From assembly GCF_001613205.1 (NCBI RefSeq), contig NZ_BDBX01000002.1, positions 91,313 to 155,312 of the forward strand: 64,000 nt of DNA. Reading direction: 5' to 3'. Shown here piece by piece: positions 9,331 to 18,023 of this stretch (positions within the stretch are counted from its first letter, which is position 1; each line of letters begins with the position of its first letter). The position numbers and the translations under genes were made by a program. The notes below the pieces were generated by a model. The model made no database searches. It was not told the DNA's origin and saw only the letters and a list, made by a program, of their open reading frames with translations. Source of the DNA: Nocardia sienata NBRC 100364. Its GTDB lineage: Bacteria > Actinomycetota > Actinomycetes > Mycobacteriales > Mycobacteriaceae.

Positions 9331-9540
9331 TCATCGGCCTCCCGACAGGATCACGCCCCGGCGAGCGGAGACCTGGCCGCGGTTGAGCTGCGCCAGCAGC
9401 CGCCCGGTGCGCAGCACTTGCCCGATGGTCGGGGTGTTTACCAATGGCAGTTGACCGTGATAGTCGTCGCGACGAGCCTCCTCGACCGCGACGCGTTCTC
9501 GCCGCGACAACGCCGTCACCGCCGCCGGTAGCGGGCCAAC
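9331..9540 (-). pseudogene. TnsC-like transposition ATPase, N-terminal remnant
   Basis: Read on the minus strand, this encodes LSRRERVAVEEARRDDYHGQ, then NTPTIGQVLRTGRLL and QVSARRGVILSGG. That matches the N-terminal region of TnsC/TniB-type AAA ATPases leading into Walker A. It breaks exactly where GTGKT should follow (near 9340) and meets a stop at 9331-9333. Only about 65 of an expected 300 or more residues remain. Family call from memory of the motif; no alignment was run. Confidence 0.55.
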
Positions 9541-9949
9541 TCGGCGCTGTCGTAGATGCGGTTGTCGATGCGGATCCGGCGGCCTCGCGCCGCTGCCGCT
9601 GTGACAGCGTCGTCGCCGCCGGGTCGTAGCCTTTCCTCGGACACATACCCGGAGGCGGATCCGGCGGCAGCCCGGTTTCGACCTCAATGACGTGCAGCGC
9701 TGCACCGCCGCGACCGCGTCCGTGGGCAACGCCTCGAGAAGGCCGTGTGGCTCCACCGGCGGCAATGCCGCAGCACCCAACACCGCAAAGTCCACCGCCG
9801 CTAACGGATACGACGCCAACACCAACCGGACAACACCGGAGTCCGACCGCAACCGCACCGACGTCCCAGCCAAATCCACAACCGGATGCTCGTCACCATC
9901 GAACACAACATGATCGCCCCACCCGCAGCACCGGACGCGCCAACCCCAT
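9541..9949 (-). pseudogene. TnsB/Mu-type transposase remnant with frameshifts and internal deletion
   Basis: The ATG (9949-9947) overlaps the stop of the tnsA-like gene. Reading across frames gives MGLARPVLRVG, then HVVFDGDEHPVVDLAGTSVR, then a later frame with TGLPPDPPPGMCPRKGYDPA. This is the N-terminal part of a Mu-type DDE transposase of Tn7-like elements. One extra G near 9917-9920 breaks the frame after residue 11, and another shift follows. Near 9580 the reading jumps to RRIRIDNRIYDSAELARYRR and a stop, which looks like the gene's C-terminus. The catalytic core of several hundred residues is therefore deleted. Confidence 0.55.
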
Positions 9950-10502
9950 CAGCCCACCACAATCGGCGAATCGGCCGCGGAGACCTCGGTGTCCGGTGAC
10001 AGCGGCACCGACAAATCCACGCGCAGGCGATGACACCACAGCAGGTGAACACCGTCGGCAACACCGCGATCGGATCGCCCACCGATTCGGCCACCGACAT
10101 CAACCCCGCCGGTGCAGCGAACGCGTCCAGCACCGCACCGGTGACCTCGGGCAGGTTGTTGCGCGGATGCCGGTAACCCGACAGCCGGCGCACTTTCGCC
10201 ATGAGGACCGGATCCGAGACACCAGCCACCTCATACCGCCAGCCGAGTAGCGCGCACGCCGCTCGTGTCGCCGAGAACATCTCGGCATCAGTCGGTTCGA
10301 TCCGATCGAGCGGACGGCAATCCAGCACCAGAGCACCACCCCATCGGCGTGCCGGGCGAAATAGTCCGGAGCGTGCGACCGCGGCTTGCGCTCCGCGGTA
10401 GTTGATCTCGACCTCACCGCCCGATGGCGGCGTAGGTGCGGCCCCGCGCACCGGAATCGAGCTCGGCACGAGCAGGCGGTCTGCCCGCCGGAACCGGCCC
10501 AC
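9949..10502 (-). pseudogene. TnsA-like transposon endonuclease, one-base frameshift
   Basis: It starts at a GTG (10502) and runs through the EINYRGAQAAVARSGLF and YRHPRNNLPEVTGAVLDAF segments typical of TnsA-like endonucleases of actinobacterial Tn7-like elements. Near 10045-10048 one base is missing (TTCAC where TTCCAC is expected). After restoring it the frame continues HLLWCHRLRVDLSVPLSPDT to a stop at 9949-9951. The length of 554 bases is one short of 185 codons, exactly what a single deletion predicts. TnsA would cut the 5' ends during cut-and-paste transposition; this copy is dead unless the shift is a sequencing error. Confidence 0.6.
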
Positions 10503-10526
10503 GTCCTCAGAACCCGCAACCTATGT

Positions 10527-10584
10527 CCGAACTCCGCAACAACCCCCGCGACCTAACCCCGAACTCCGCAAGCCATATCCGAAC
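10527..10584. repeat. Short direct repeats upstream of tnsA-like gene, candidate transposon end
   Basis: CCGAACTCCGCAA occurs at 10527-10539 and again at 10559-10571, 32 bases apart; a partial copy (TCCGAAC) follows at 10578-10584. Tn7-like elements carry repeated transposase-binding sites at their ends, often next to tnsA, so this may be the remaining end. No matching inverted copy was found left of 9330. Confidence 0.4.
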
Positions 10585-10649
10585 AGAACAGATGTGCCCA
10601 AAATCGCGCCGCTGTAGGCGCGGACCCGTGATGTCCGCCGAGCTCGCAC

Positions 10650-11002
10650 CCAGGGGTGGGCGGATCATCGACAACGGGCTCGCTGTCGGCGCATACGCCG
10701 CGGTCGGCCAGCGCCGCCCACACGGCCACCGAACACGGGGTGACGGGTCCGACGAAGTCGATCGCGCGGGACGGACGCGACTACCACATCTGCTGCACTC
10801 AGATCGATATCGGCAACGCGGCCACGGCCATGACCGAGGGAGCGGGGGTATCGGCGCGGCAGCCCGAGGGGAGCCGGCGCGCCGAGCCGACCTTCGATCC
10901 GAGGGCGGGCGCAGTGGTCCGGCCGGTCGAGCTCCCGCTCGACGTCACGTGCCGTTCATGACGATCCCGGCCAACCGGATGGCTTTCGCCGAGCGGGGCT
11001 GA
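10650..11002 (+). pseudogene. Short-chain dehydrogenase, C-terminal remnant
   Basis: Across two frames the sequence reads GGRIIDNGSLSAHTPR, then TATEHGVTGPTKSIARDGRDY, then ICCTQIDIGNAATAMTEG, and ends MTIPANRMAFAERG at 11002. This follows the second half of the classical SDR fold, including the region where Tyr-x-x-x-Lys should be. The position expected to hold the catalytic YTATK reads HTATE, so key residues are lost. The NAD-binding half is absent and at least two frameshifts are present. It is tail-to-tail with the broken IclR gene. Confidence 0.6.
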
Positions 11003-11017
11003 ACGGGCCGCGCACCG

Positions 11018-11803
11018 TCAGTGGCGCTGCAGCACCGGGCGGACGACGGACTGGGCGCGGGCCAGGTCTCGGGAGATCGACACCGCGGTGGTACGGACCG
11101 CGGCGTCGATACGGGTGAGGTCGATCCGGGGCCGGCCACCCCTGAGGACGAAACCGCGCCGAGTACGCCGCCACCGGGCCCGAAGATCGGTGCGGCGACG
11201 CCGACGATGCCCCGGATCGCTTCCTGGTGGTCGAAGGCCACACCACGCCGGCGGACCTGCTCGAGTTCGCGATCCAGCTCACCGGAATCGGTGATGGTGT
11301 TGTCGGTGCAGAACTTAGCGTCTCGGGCCGCGGCGTCGCCGCCCCGTCGGAGTAGGCCAGGATCGCCTTCCCCGAGCAACTCGCATGCGCGGGCCACCAG
11401 CCGCCGATCTGTTGCGGGAGCCGCGGGCCGTCGTCGTCGCGGAACACGCCGAGGTACACGAGATCGAACCCGTCGAGCACACAGAGCCCGACGTTGTGTC
11501 TCGTCGCTTCCCGCAGAGTCGACAGGTGCCACCGGGCCGCCTCGCCAGGTTCCGCTGACGGGGAACCGACTCACCGATCTCGAACAGCAACAGGCCGAGC
11601 CGGTAGTCCTTGCCATCGAGTCCGAGCAGGCCCACGCGTACGAGGTCGTCGGGCATCCGGTGCACCGTCGTCTTCGCCAGCCCCGTCCGGCGTACCAGTG
11701 CCGCTGCACTGAGGACGCCGGGGCTGTCCCGGAACGTCTTCAGGATCTCGGTGGTGCGGCCGATCGCGGATATCTCGCCCTCGGCCCGGTGAACGGGACT
11801 CAT
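11018..11803 (-). pseudogene. IclR-family regulator with three frameshifts
   Basis: From an ATG at 11803 the minus strand encodes an IclR winged-helix domain (IGRTTEILKTFRDSPG, then RRTGLAKTTVHRM). The ligand domain is spread over three frames: GLCVLDGFDLVYLGVFRDDD and SCSGKAILAYSDG, then TDNTITDSGELDRELEQVRR, then DLTRIDAAVRTTAVSISRDL to a stop at 11018-11020. Shifts lie near 11530, 11350 and 11125. Order and content otherwise match a full-length IclR protein of about 260 residues, so this is a recent pseudogene rather than a fragment. Confidence 0.75.
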
Positions 11804-12285
11804 GCGGATATTCTGGCCAGCCCCGCGCCGCGCTGTCGAGACTCGCGTGCCACCTGCCGGTGCGTACTCGCCTCGGAAGACGCCGGCCCGGCCCGCGCGA
11901 ACAGTGTTCACCAACGCCGTCTTCGCCGCCGGATGTGGGCCTCGCATCTCCGTATAGGGTTTCCCCTAATTGCCCGAAGCATGCTCTGCCGGCTTGAATA
12001 TCGAGAGTTGTCGGATACTTCGGAAAGTATTCATCGACACGGTGTCGCCGGAGAAGGGCATGCCTGTTCGATGGGGCGCCGGTAGAAATGCCCGACGCAA
12101 AGTACTTTATATCCGTTTGGGGAAAGCTTTCGAAATGATATCCACCGATTCGATCGGTGCCGGGAATTCGTGCTCGGCGGTCATCCGGCGCCGTCCCGTT
12201 CCGGTTTCATCGCCGAGGATTATCTTGGTTGTGCCGCAATAATTTTGCCCGTGAAAATACTGTATCGACTGATCGAGGAGTCGTG
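11804..12285. other. Intergenic region upstream of P450
   Basis: No gene is seen. The stretch is comparatively AT-rich for this genome (for example GTACTTTATATCC near 12100), as expected for a promoter region. It contains the perfect inverted repeat at 12143-12159. Confidence 0.5.
12143..12159. promoter_or_regulatory. Operator-like palindrome CACCGAT-TCG-ATCGGTG
   Basis: The 7-bp arms are perfect around a 3-base centre, 127 bases before the P450 start. The core ACCGAT...ATCGGT resembles the sites at 25738 and 25905, suggesting a common class of regulator. Confidence 0.45.
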
Positions 12286-13656
12286 ATGACTGCTGCCGTT
12301 GTACCCGGAAAGTCGCCGAGACGAGCGTGGCCACTCATCGGTCACGGTATGCAGTTGCAGCGGCGGCCGTTGGAATTCCTGGCCGAGTTGCACGCGCTGC
12401 CCGAACCGATTGTCCGCATCCGGCTGGGTCGGGACGAGGCCTATGTGGTGACGACCCCTGAGCTGCTCGATTCACTATTGCGTGGGAAGATCTCCCGAAG
12501 CGTGGAGAAGGGCGCATTCTTCGATGCCATGCGAGTGGTGCTCGGCGATGGAATCGTCGTCTCGTCCGAACCGAAACATATGCGTCATCGCCGGTTGATG
12601 GCACCGGGTTTCCATCGCGAACGAGTCGCGGAATACGTCGACATCATGGCCGACAGTACGGCGAGCATGATCGACGCATGGCACGCGGGCCAGCGGATCG
12701 AATTGGACCGGGAGCTGGGTGGGCTGGCCATGCGGATCGTGGCGCGGGCGCTGTTCTCCAGCGATATTGCCGAAGATCTGGTGAGCGAGTCGCTGCGGGC
12801 CTTTCCGATCATCGTCGCCGAAGTGCCGAAACGGACGATGATGCCCTGGCTGGCGCGGCTGCCGCTGCGCAACCGTGCCTTCGACGCCGCAGTGCGGCGG
12901 TTGCTCACCGTCGTCGATCGCATCATCGCGGAGTACCGGGCCCGGGAGCGCGATCACCACGATCTCGTCTCGATGCTCCTCGCGGCCCGTTTCGACGACG
13001 GCACCGGGCTCAGCGACCAGGAAATCCGGGACGAAGTCATGACGATGTTCGCCGCAGGATATGAGACCGTCTCGAGTACTTTGGCTTTCGCGTTTCACGA
13101 GCTCGGGCAGCGCCGGGATATCCGCGACCGGTTGGAGCGTGAAGCGGCCGAGGTGCTCGGCGGCGGGCCGGTGTGCGCGGACAATATCCGCGACCTCGTC
13201 TTCGCCGAAAAGGTCGTCACCGAGACGCTGCGCCGCTACTGCCCGCCCTGGCTCGGCATGCGCGAGACAACGGCCGGAATCGAACTCGGCGGCGTTGCCA
13301 TCCCGGCGGGAGCAACGATCATCTACTCCAACTACGCATTGCACAACGACCCGAAGTATTTCGCGGACCCGGCGACCTTCGACCCGGATCGGTGGACCCC
13401 GGAGTACCGCAAGGCGGTGACCCGCAGCGGGGCGTTCCAACCTTTCGGCATCGGCAATCGCAACTGTATCGGCGAGCCCTTCGCGTGGCTGGAGGCGACG
13501 ACCATCCTGGCGACGGTGGTCGCACGAGTCCGGCTGGAGCCGGCGGCCGCAGTGGCGGTGCGCGAAACCGCCGCGGCCACAGTCCAGCCCGATCGGTTGC
13601 CGATGATCGTGCACCCGCACGTGCCCGCCGGACGGCCCCGTTCGATCGTCACCTGA
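12286..13656 (+). CDS. Cytochrome P450, 456 residues
   Basis: All P450 hallmarks are present: an I-helix AAGYET motif near residue 257, ETLRR (ExxR) at about 313-317, and the heme loop FQPFGIGNRNCIGEPFA with the iron-binding cysteine at residue 394. The N-terminus begins PGKSPRRAWPLIGHG without a membrane anchor, so it is soluble. The ATG at 12286 has GAGGAG five bases upstream. No ferredoxin or reductase gene lies beside it, so electrons must come from elsewhere. It is a monooxygenase of unknown substrate; by general look it resembles long-chain or terpene-oxidising bacterial P450s. A palindrome at 12143 may mark its operator. Confidence 0.92.
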   Translation: MTAAVVPGKSPRRAWPLIGHGMQLQRRPLEFLAELHALPEPIVRIRLGRDEAYVVTTPELLDSLLRGKISRSVEKGAFFDAMRVVLGDGIVVSSEPKHMRHRRLMAPGFHRERVAEYVDIMADSTASMIDAWHAGQRIELDRELGGLAMRIVARALFSSDIAEDLVSESLRAFPIIVAEVPKRTMMPWLARLPLRNRAFDAAVRRLLTVVDRIIAEYRARERDHHDLVSMLLAARFDDGTGLSDQEIRDEVMTMFAAGYETVSSTLAFAFHELGQRRDIRDRLEREAAEVLGGGPVCADNIRDLVFAEKVVTETLRRYCPPWLGMRETTAGIELGGVAIPAGATIIYSNYALHNDPKYFADPATFDPDRWTPEYRKAVTRSGAFQPFGIGNRNCIGEPFAWLEATTILATVVARVRLEPAAAVAVRETAAATVQPDRLPMIVHPHVPAGRPRSIVT

Positions 13657-13793
13657 TCGGGATGGTCCGCCGCGGACCCGGCCGGGAGAGCTCGGCTCGG
13701 GTCACGTCCTCGGACAGAGGGCGTGCCAGGTCCGCCGCCGGAGAGCACCTGCCGGTGGAAACCTGTTTCCCGCCGTTGTCCCGGCCGGTTCTC

Positions 13794-15428
13794 TCAGGTT
13801 CGCGCCGGGGCCGGTAGGTGGTCGCGGGCGTAGGCGATGGCGTCGTCGGTATGGGCGAAGAGGTGGTCGGCGGCGGGGAGGGCGTCGAGTGCGGTGAGGC
13901 GTCGGTGGTGGTCCTCGCGCAGACCGGCGAACAGCACGGTGATGTTGCGGTGGTGAAGTTTCGTGATGGCGTCCTCTAGTACGAGTGCGCCCGTGGTATC
14001 GAGTGCGGTGATGTGGGACATGCGCAGGATGACGACGTGGACGTCGGTGACATCGGCGAGTTCGAGGAGGAAGCGGTGGGCGGCCGCGAAGAACAGGGGG
14101 CCGTTGATGCGGTAGGCGACGATGTGGTCACGCAGCAGCTCGTGTTCTTCGGCGAGGTGGTCGGTGTCGTCGAGCGGTAGTTCTTGCAGGTGCGCTTCCC
14201 GCGCGACCGCACGCAGGGCGAGCAGGACTGCGATGCCGACGCCTACGGCGACGGCGGTGACGAGGTCGAAGACGACGGTGGCGGCGAAGGTGATCACCAT
14301 GATCGCGGCGTCCCCGCGGGAAGCGCGGGCGATCGCGGTCAAGGACGCCGTTTCGACCATCCGCACCGTCGTGGCGAGCAATACGCCGGCCAGGGCGGCC
14401 AGTGGAATATCGGCGACCACGGGCGCGGCGAGGTAGAGCAGGGCGGCCAGCACGACCGCGTGGGTGAGGGCGGCCAGCCGGGTGCGGGCGCCGGAGCGGA
14501 CGTTGACGGCGGTGCGCGCGATCGCGCCGGTGGCGGGAACACCACCGAACAGTGGTGCGGCGATATTGGCCAGGCCCTGGCCGAAGAGTTCGCGGTCGGG
14601 GTTGTGGCGGGTACCCACCGACATCGCGTCCGCGGCGGTGGCCGACAACAGTGATTCCAGCGCGGCCAGCGCCGCCACCGCCAGTGCGGGAGCGACCAAT
14701 GCTCCGAGCCGGCCGGGGTCCAGGAACCCGAGGGAGGGGGCGGGGAGCCCGGCAGGCAAGGCCCCGATGCGGGCGAGGTCGAGCCCGGCGAGTTCGGCGA
14801 CGGCGGTGGCGACCGCGACCGCGACGAGCGCGAACGGCAGTTTGGGCAGGTACCGGCCACCGATCAGGACGGCGGCGGCGACCAGCAGGGCGGTGACCAC
14901 GGGGGCGGGGTCGGGACGGTCGAGGTAGTGGCCGACGGCGTCGGCGGCCAGCTGCCACATCTTCTCACCCTCGGCATCGCCGATCCCGAGGGCAGAGGGG
15001 AACTGCTGCAGCGCGATCACCACGGCGATACCCGCGGTGAAACCTTCGATGACCGGGGCCGGCATATAGCGCACGGCGCGCCCGACACCGGCCACCGCGA
15101 GAACGATCAGGATGGCGCCGGCCATCAATCCCACGGCGAGGACGCCGGGTCCGCCGTGTTCGGACACGATCGGCAGCAGCACCACGGTCATCGCGCCGGT
15201 GGGCCCGGAAACCTGGAAACGGGAGCCACCGAAGACCGCGGCCGCGGTACCGGCGACGATCGCGGTGGCCAGACCGGCGGCGGCGCCGAGACCGGAGCTG
15301 ATTCCGAAACCGAGCGCGAGCGGCAGGGCCACCAGGGCGACGAGGACACCGGCGAGCAGATCGGAGCCGGGAGAGCGCAGCGCCGGTTTCCAGTCCGCCC
15401 AGGTGGGCAGCAGGGCGCGCACGGTCAT
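13794..15428 (-). CDS. SulP-family anion transporter with STAS domain, 544 residues
   Basis: The first ~400 residues form a chain of hydrophobic helices typical of SulP/SLC26 permeases (LLAGVLVALVALPLALGFGI, then FQVSGPTGAMTVV). A cytosolic STAS domain follows near the C-terminus (ILRMSHITALDTTGALVLED). Such proteins import sulfate, bicarbonate or other anions. The chosen ATG at 15428 overlaps the stop of a short upstream ORF as ATGA and has no Shine-Dalgarno of its own, so its translation is probably coupled. A longer in-frame start at 15545 exists but would run through that leader. It lies directly downstream of an ArsR regulator on the same strand, a common pairing. Confidence 0.9.
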   Translation of the reverse strand: MTVRALLPTWADWKPALRSPGSDLLAGVLVALVALPLALGFGISSGLGAAAGLATAIVAGTAAAVFGGSRFQVSGPTGAMTVVLLPIVSEHGGPGVLAVGLMAGAILIVLAVAGVGRAVRYMPAPVIEGFTAGIAVVIALQQFPSALGIGDAEGEKMWQLAADAVGHYLDRPDPAPVVTALLVAAAVLIGGRYLPKLPFALVAVAVATAVAELAGLDLARIGALPAGLPAPSLGFLDPGRLGALVAPALAVAALAALESLLSATAADAMSVGTRHNPDRELFGQGLANIAAPLFGGVPATGAIARTAVNVRSGARTRLAALTHAVVLAALLYLAAPVVADIPLAALAGVLLATTVRMVETASLTAIARASRGDAAIMVITFAATVVFDLVTAVAVGVGIAVLLALRAVAREAHLQELPLDDTDHLAEEHELLRDHIVAYRINGPLFFAAAHRFLLELADVTDVHVVILRMSHITALDTTGALVLEDAITKLHHRNITVLFAGLREDHHRRLTALDALPAADHLFAHTDDAIAYARDHLPAPART

Positions 15429-15490
15429 GATGCGTCGGCCGTGGTGCCGGCGGAACGGGCGGGCAGTGATCGATCGATCTCCACGAACAT
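15425..15490 (-). CDS. Leader ORF (21 residues) coupled to sulP
   Basis: On the minus strand an ATG at 15490 (or a GTG six bases later, at a better distance from GAGGGAG) opens a 21-residue frame. Its stop, TGA, overlaps the sulP ATG as ATGA. It has the only good ribosome-binding sequence before sulP. It begins MFVEIDRSL and has no cysteine or other clear sensing run. It is likely a translational coupling or uORF control element; expression is not shown. Confidence 0.45.
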   Translation of the reverse strand: MFVEIDRSLPARSAGTTADAS

Positions 15491-15500
15491 CTCCCTCAAC

Positions 15501-15530
15501 TGAATAACTATGTAGTAAATCATGCAAGTA
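15501..15530. promoter_or_regulatory. AT-rich promoter/operator between arsR and sulP
   Basis: The stretch AATAACTATGTAGTAAAT is unusually AT-rich and contains the near-palindrome ACTATGTAGT (15507-15516), with a further TAGT copy 11 bases on. It sits just upstream of the sulP leader ORF, where a promoter and an ArsR-type operator would be expected. Confidence 0.35.
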
Positions 15531-15578
15531 GTGGCCGGGCGGCATTCCCTCGCGTACGCGGAAAGGCTTACCCGCCTG

Positions 15579-15908
15579 TCAGACGGGCTGGTCCAGAACC
15601 TCCGCCTGCCCGGCCACGACCCCGGTCAAGATGGCCCGCGCAGTGGTCAGCAACTGCGCCACCTGAGGTGAGGTCAGCTCGTAGGTCACCGACAATCCCT
15701 CGCGGCGACCGGTGATCAAACCGGCCCTCCGTAGGACGGCCAGCTGCTGGGACAGATTCGCCGCCTCTATATCGATATCGTCCAACATCTCCGATACCGC
15801 GTGCTCACGCTGACTGAGCAACTCCAGCACCCGGATCCGCACCGGGTGCCCCAAGGTTTTGAAGAACTCCGCCTTCATCTGATACAGGGGCCTGCTCGAT
15901 CCCGGCAT
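15579..15908 (-). CDS. ArsR-family transcriptional regulator, 109 residues
   Basis: The winged-helix core is clear: EFFKTLGHPVRIRVLELLSQ, the wing helix VSEMLDDIDIEAANLSQQLA, then VLRRAGLITGRREGLSVTY. Start ATG 15908 gives a usual length for the family; a longer frame to 15980 lacks conserved sequence. No paired cysteine metal site (ELCVCD-type) is seen, so it may sense a redox or sulfur signal rather than a metal. It precedes the SulP transporter on the same strand and probably regulates it. Confidence 0.88.
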   Translation of the reverse strand: MPGSSRPLYQMKAEFFKTLGHPVRIRVLELLSQREHAVSEMLDDIDIEAANLSQQLAVLRRAGLITGRREGLSVTYELTSPQVAQLLTTARAILTGVVAGQAEVLDQPV

Positions 15909-16306
15909 CCGCCCTGCCTTTCGATTGAGGTGCCCATCCTCGGTGACCGGCTGGTTGCCTACATTAGCAAACAGGAGCATCGGCGGTTCCCGTGCGGTGC
16001 GAGGCGTTCAGCGGTCACATCGATTTCGGCAGCGGTTCGTTCGGCGGCCGGTAGATCGTGGCCGCCGCCGGACGCGAGATGATGCGGAAGGCCCGGCCGG
16101 CACCTCGATCCGCCGACCTCCGAAGCCGGGCCACGGCCGACTCTGTGGTCACCTGGCCGAAGCGCACTGACCGATGGGCGAGCCGGGCGCGGTCGGGTTC
16201 CGGCGGATCGGTCAGGTGGCCGAGCGTATCCGCGCGGGAACCCGAGTTGCCCACAGCGGTTCGTATACCGACCGTGGGCAACTCGGGACCGTGCGCGGAA
16301 GTCCGC
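15909..16306. other. Gene-free stretch between arsR and lipase
   Basis: No convincing coding frame. It carries the arsR promoter region on the left and the hairpin at 16241-16287 on the right. Confidence 0.5.
16241..16287. terminator. Nested inverted repeat, terminator of the lipase gene
   Basis: CCCGAGTTGCCCAC (16241-16254) pairs exactly with GTGGGCAACTCGGG (16274-16287). Inside the loop, CGGT and ACCG (16257-16260 and 16267-16270) pair again. It starts 20 bases beyond the stop of the minus-strand lipase gene. No T-tract follows, which is usual for actinobacterial terminators. Confidence 0.6.
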
Positions 16307-17509
16307 TCAGCAGGAGACGGGCGCGGGCTCGCCGCGAACCCGGCCCTCGAGCCACGCCAGCATTGCGGGTGCCCCGGCCGCCGCCGCGGACAGATGTTCG
16401 AAGGAGGGAACCAGCAGCGTCTGCAATCGCACCCCCGCCGCACACCACCGGCGGTTGGTGCTGTCGATGGCGTCGACCGGAACCAGCGGGTCGGTCGGCG
16501 AATGCCACTCGAAAATGGGGATCTCCGGAACGCGGCCGTAGAGTTCCACGCTGTTCTCCTCCACCACGGCCCAGGCATCGGGCTGGTTGAAGACAGTGCG
16601 CTCCGTGGCGAACTCGTGCGCGCTGCCACCGGCGCCGATGGCGAGGATGTCGTTGGTGCAACTGTTGGCCATCGCGTCCCGCAAGGCGAGACCACGCTGA
16701 TTCAGATTCGAACTGACCTTCACCCGGTCCGGGTATTCGCGCTCGAGGCCGATGGCCGCCGCCATCGCCAGTCCGAAGGCGGGATGGGGCTCGAAGCCCA
16801 GCCCGTTGGCCATCGAAACCAGGTTCATCGGGGCTCCGCCGATGGCCGCGCCCGCGAGTCGCAACTCAGGTGCGTAGGACGGCTGCAATGCGGCCGCCCA
16901 CGCCGTCGCGAGGCCGCCACCGGAGTAGCCGGCCAGCACCGCCGGGCTGTCCGCAACGGCGAGTTCGGGCAGCCGCTGCACCGCCCGGACGCCGTCCAAG
17001 GTGATCTGGCCGCCCAGGCGTCCGGCTCCGAGTGCGAAATGCGGTCCGAGATGATCCGGCAGTGCCACACTCCACCCCCGCTGCAGCATCGCGCCCAGCG
17101 CCGGCATGATCACCGACAGGTTCAGGTCGGCGCCGTAGAGCCGGTGCGATACCGCGCAGTCGGTGCCGAGCGAATTGATGAAATGTTGATACGACAGCAG
17201 CGGTGCGCCGGGTCGATGGCCCGCGGGGGTGGCGATCGTGGTGGTCGCCGCGATCGGCGCGCCCCGCGAATCGGTGGAACGGAATTTGACCAGCCGGACC
17301 GTGGCGCCGGGGAAGACGGCCACCGGTGGCAGGACCCGCACGTCGAGCACATCACCCGGCCGATGCGCCGCCAGATCGGCAGGGGCGGCGTAGAACAGGT
17401 CCGGGTCGGGGCGGGGATAGATCGGTTCCGCGGTTGCCGGTGTCGCCACCAGCAGGGTGCATGCCATACCGCCGAGTGCACCCAGAAAGCGAAGAAATGG
17501 ACGAGTCAC
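16307..17509 (-). CDS. Secreted LIP-family lipase, 400 residues
   Basis: This is an alpha/beta hydrolase of the secretory-lipase (LIP) family. A signal peptide (about residues 1-29, FLGALGGMACTLLVATPATA) is followed by the mature protein. The nucleophile motif is AGYSGGG, the acid is in EWHSPTDPLVP, and the histidine is in SFEHLSA; a cysteine ends the chain. Start GTG 17509 is preceded by GGAGG at 8 bases and puts the signal peptide at the very N-terminus. It is expected to hydrolyse acylglycerols or other esters outside the cell. It is transcribed divergently from the ceramidase gene, which fits a shared lipid-degrading role. Two more members lie at 33108-35926. Confidence 0.9.
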   Translation of the reverse strand: MTRPFLRFLGALGGMACTLLVATPATAEPIYPRPDPDLFYAAPADLAAHRPGDVLDVRVLPPVAVFPGATVRLVKFRSTDSRGAPIAATTTIATPAGHRPGAPLLSYQHFINSLGTDCAVSHRLYGADLNLSVIMPALGAMLQRGWSVALPDHLGPHFALGAGRLGGQITLDGVRAVQRLPELAVADSPAVLAGYSGGGLATAWAAALQPSYAPELRLAGAAIGGAPMNLVSMANGLGFEPHPAFGLAMAAAIGLEREYPDRVKVSSNLNQRGLALRDAMANSCTNDILAIGAGGSAHEFATERTVFNQPDAWAVVEENSVELYGRVPEIPIFEWHSPTDPLVPVDAIDSTNRRWCAAGVRLQTLLVPSFEHLSAAAAGAPAMLAWLEGRVRGEPAPVSC

Positions 17510-18023
17510 GACCTCAACCTCCAGGAAGGGGGAGTAGTTCGCCGCAAGTGCCGATTCGCAGCCGGAAGGGATCGCTTCGGTGAGCAAGCTATCACGCCGT
17601 GCCGAGGTGGAGCCGTATTGAAGAAAGGCGCGTTCACGTGCGAAGAAGAGAAGTTACCGAGTGCGGGAAGCGCCGGTGCTGTGCGCTTGTACAGCAGGGT
17701 TCGGACGTCGGTCCCTCGGCGCCGCGGCCGGGCTGCCGGGCGTGCTGCGCCCCTGCTTCACTCGTGCGCCGGCCGCTCGTCGGGGGATGATCGGCCCGAA
17801 GTGCCCGGGTGAACGCACCCCGCCCCGGGCGCCGAGGCGGGAATCATTTCTTCACACTCGCCCCGCTCCGCCGTGCCGACTTCCCGCAGACCTCCGTCTC
17901 CGTGTCCGATCGGCGAAACCCTGGGCCGCGCAGGGCAATCCCGACTTCGTCCTTGCTAGTTTGTCGGAGTATGAATCCGGACCGCTGCCGCGGGCGGTTC
18001 CCACAGGACGGAAGAAGAGGTCG
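17510..18023. other. Divergent promoter region, lipase / ceramidase
   Basis: A 514-base region separates two divergent lipid-hydrolase genes. No internal gene is convincing. Both promoters should lie here, but no clear -10/-35 or palindrome stood out. Confidence 0.45.

Noticed and set aside
16058..17812. Long plus-strand frame opposite the lipase gene
   Set aside because: It is the antisense shadow of a gene with a signal peptide and full catalytic motifs; no ribosome-binding site or motif of its own.
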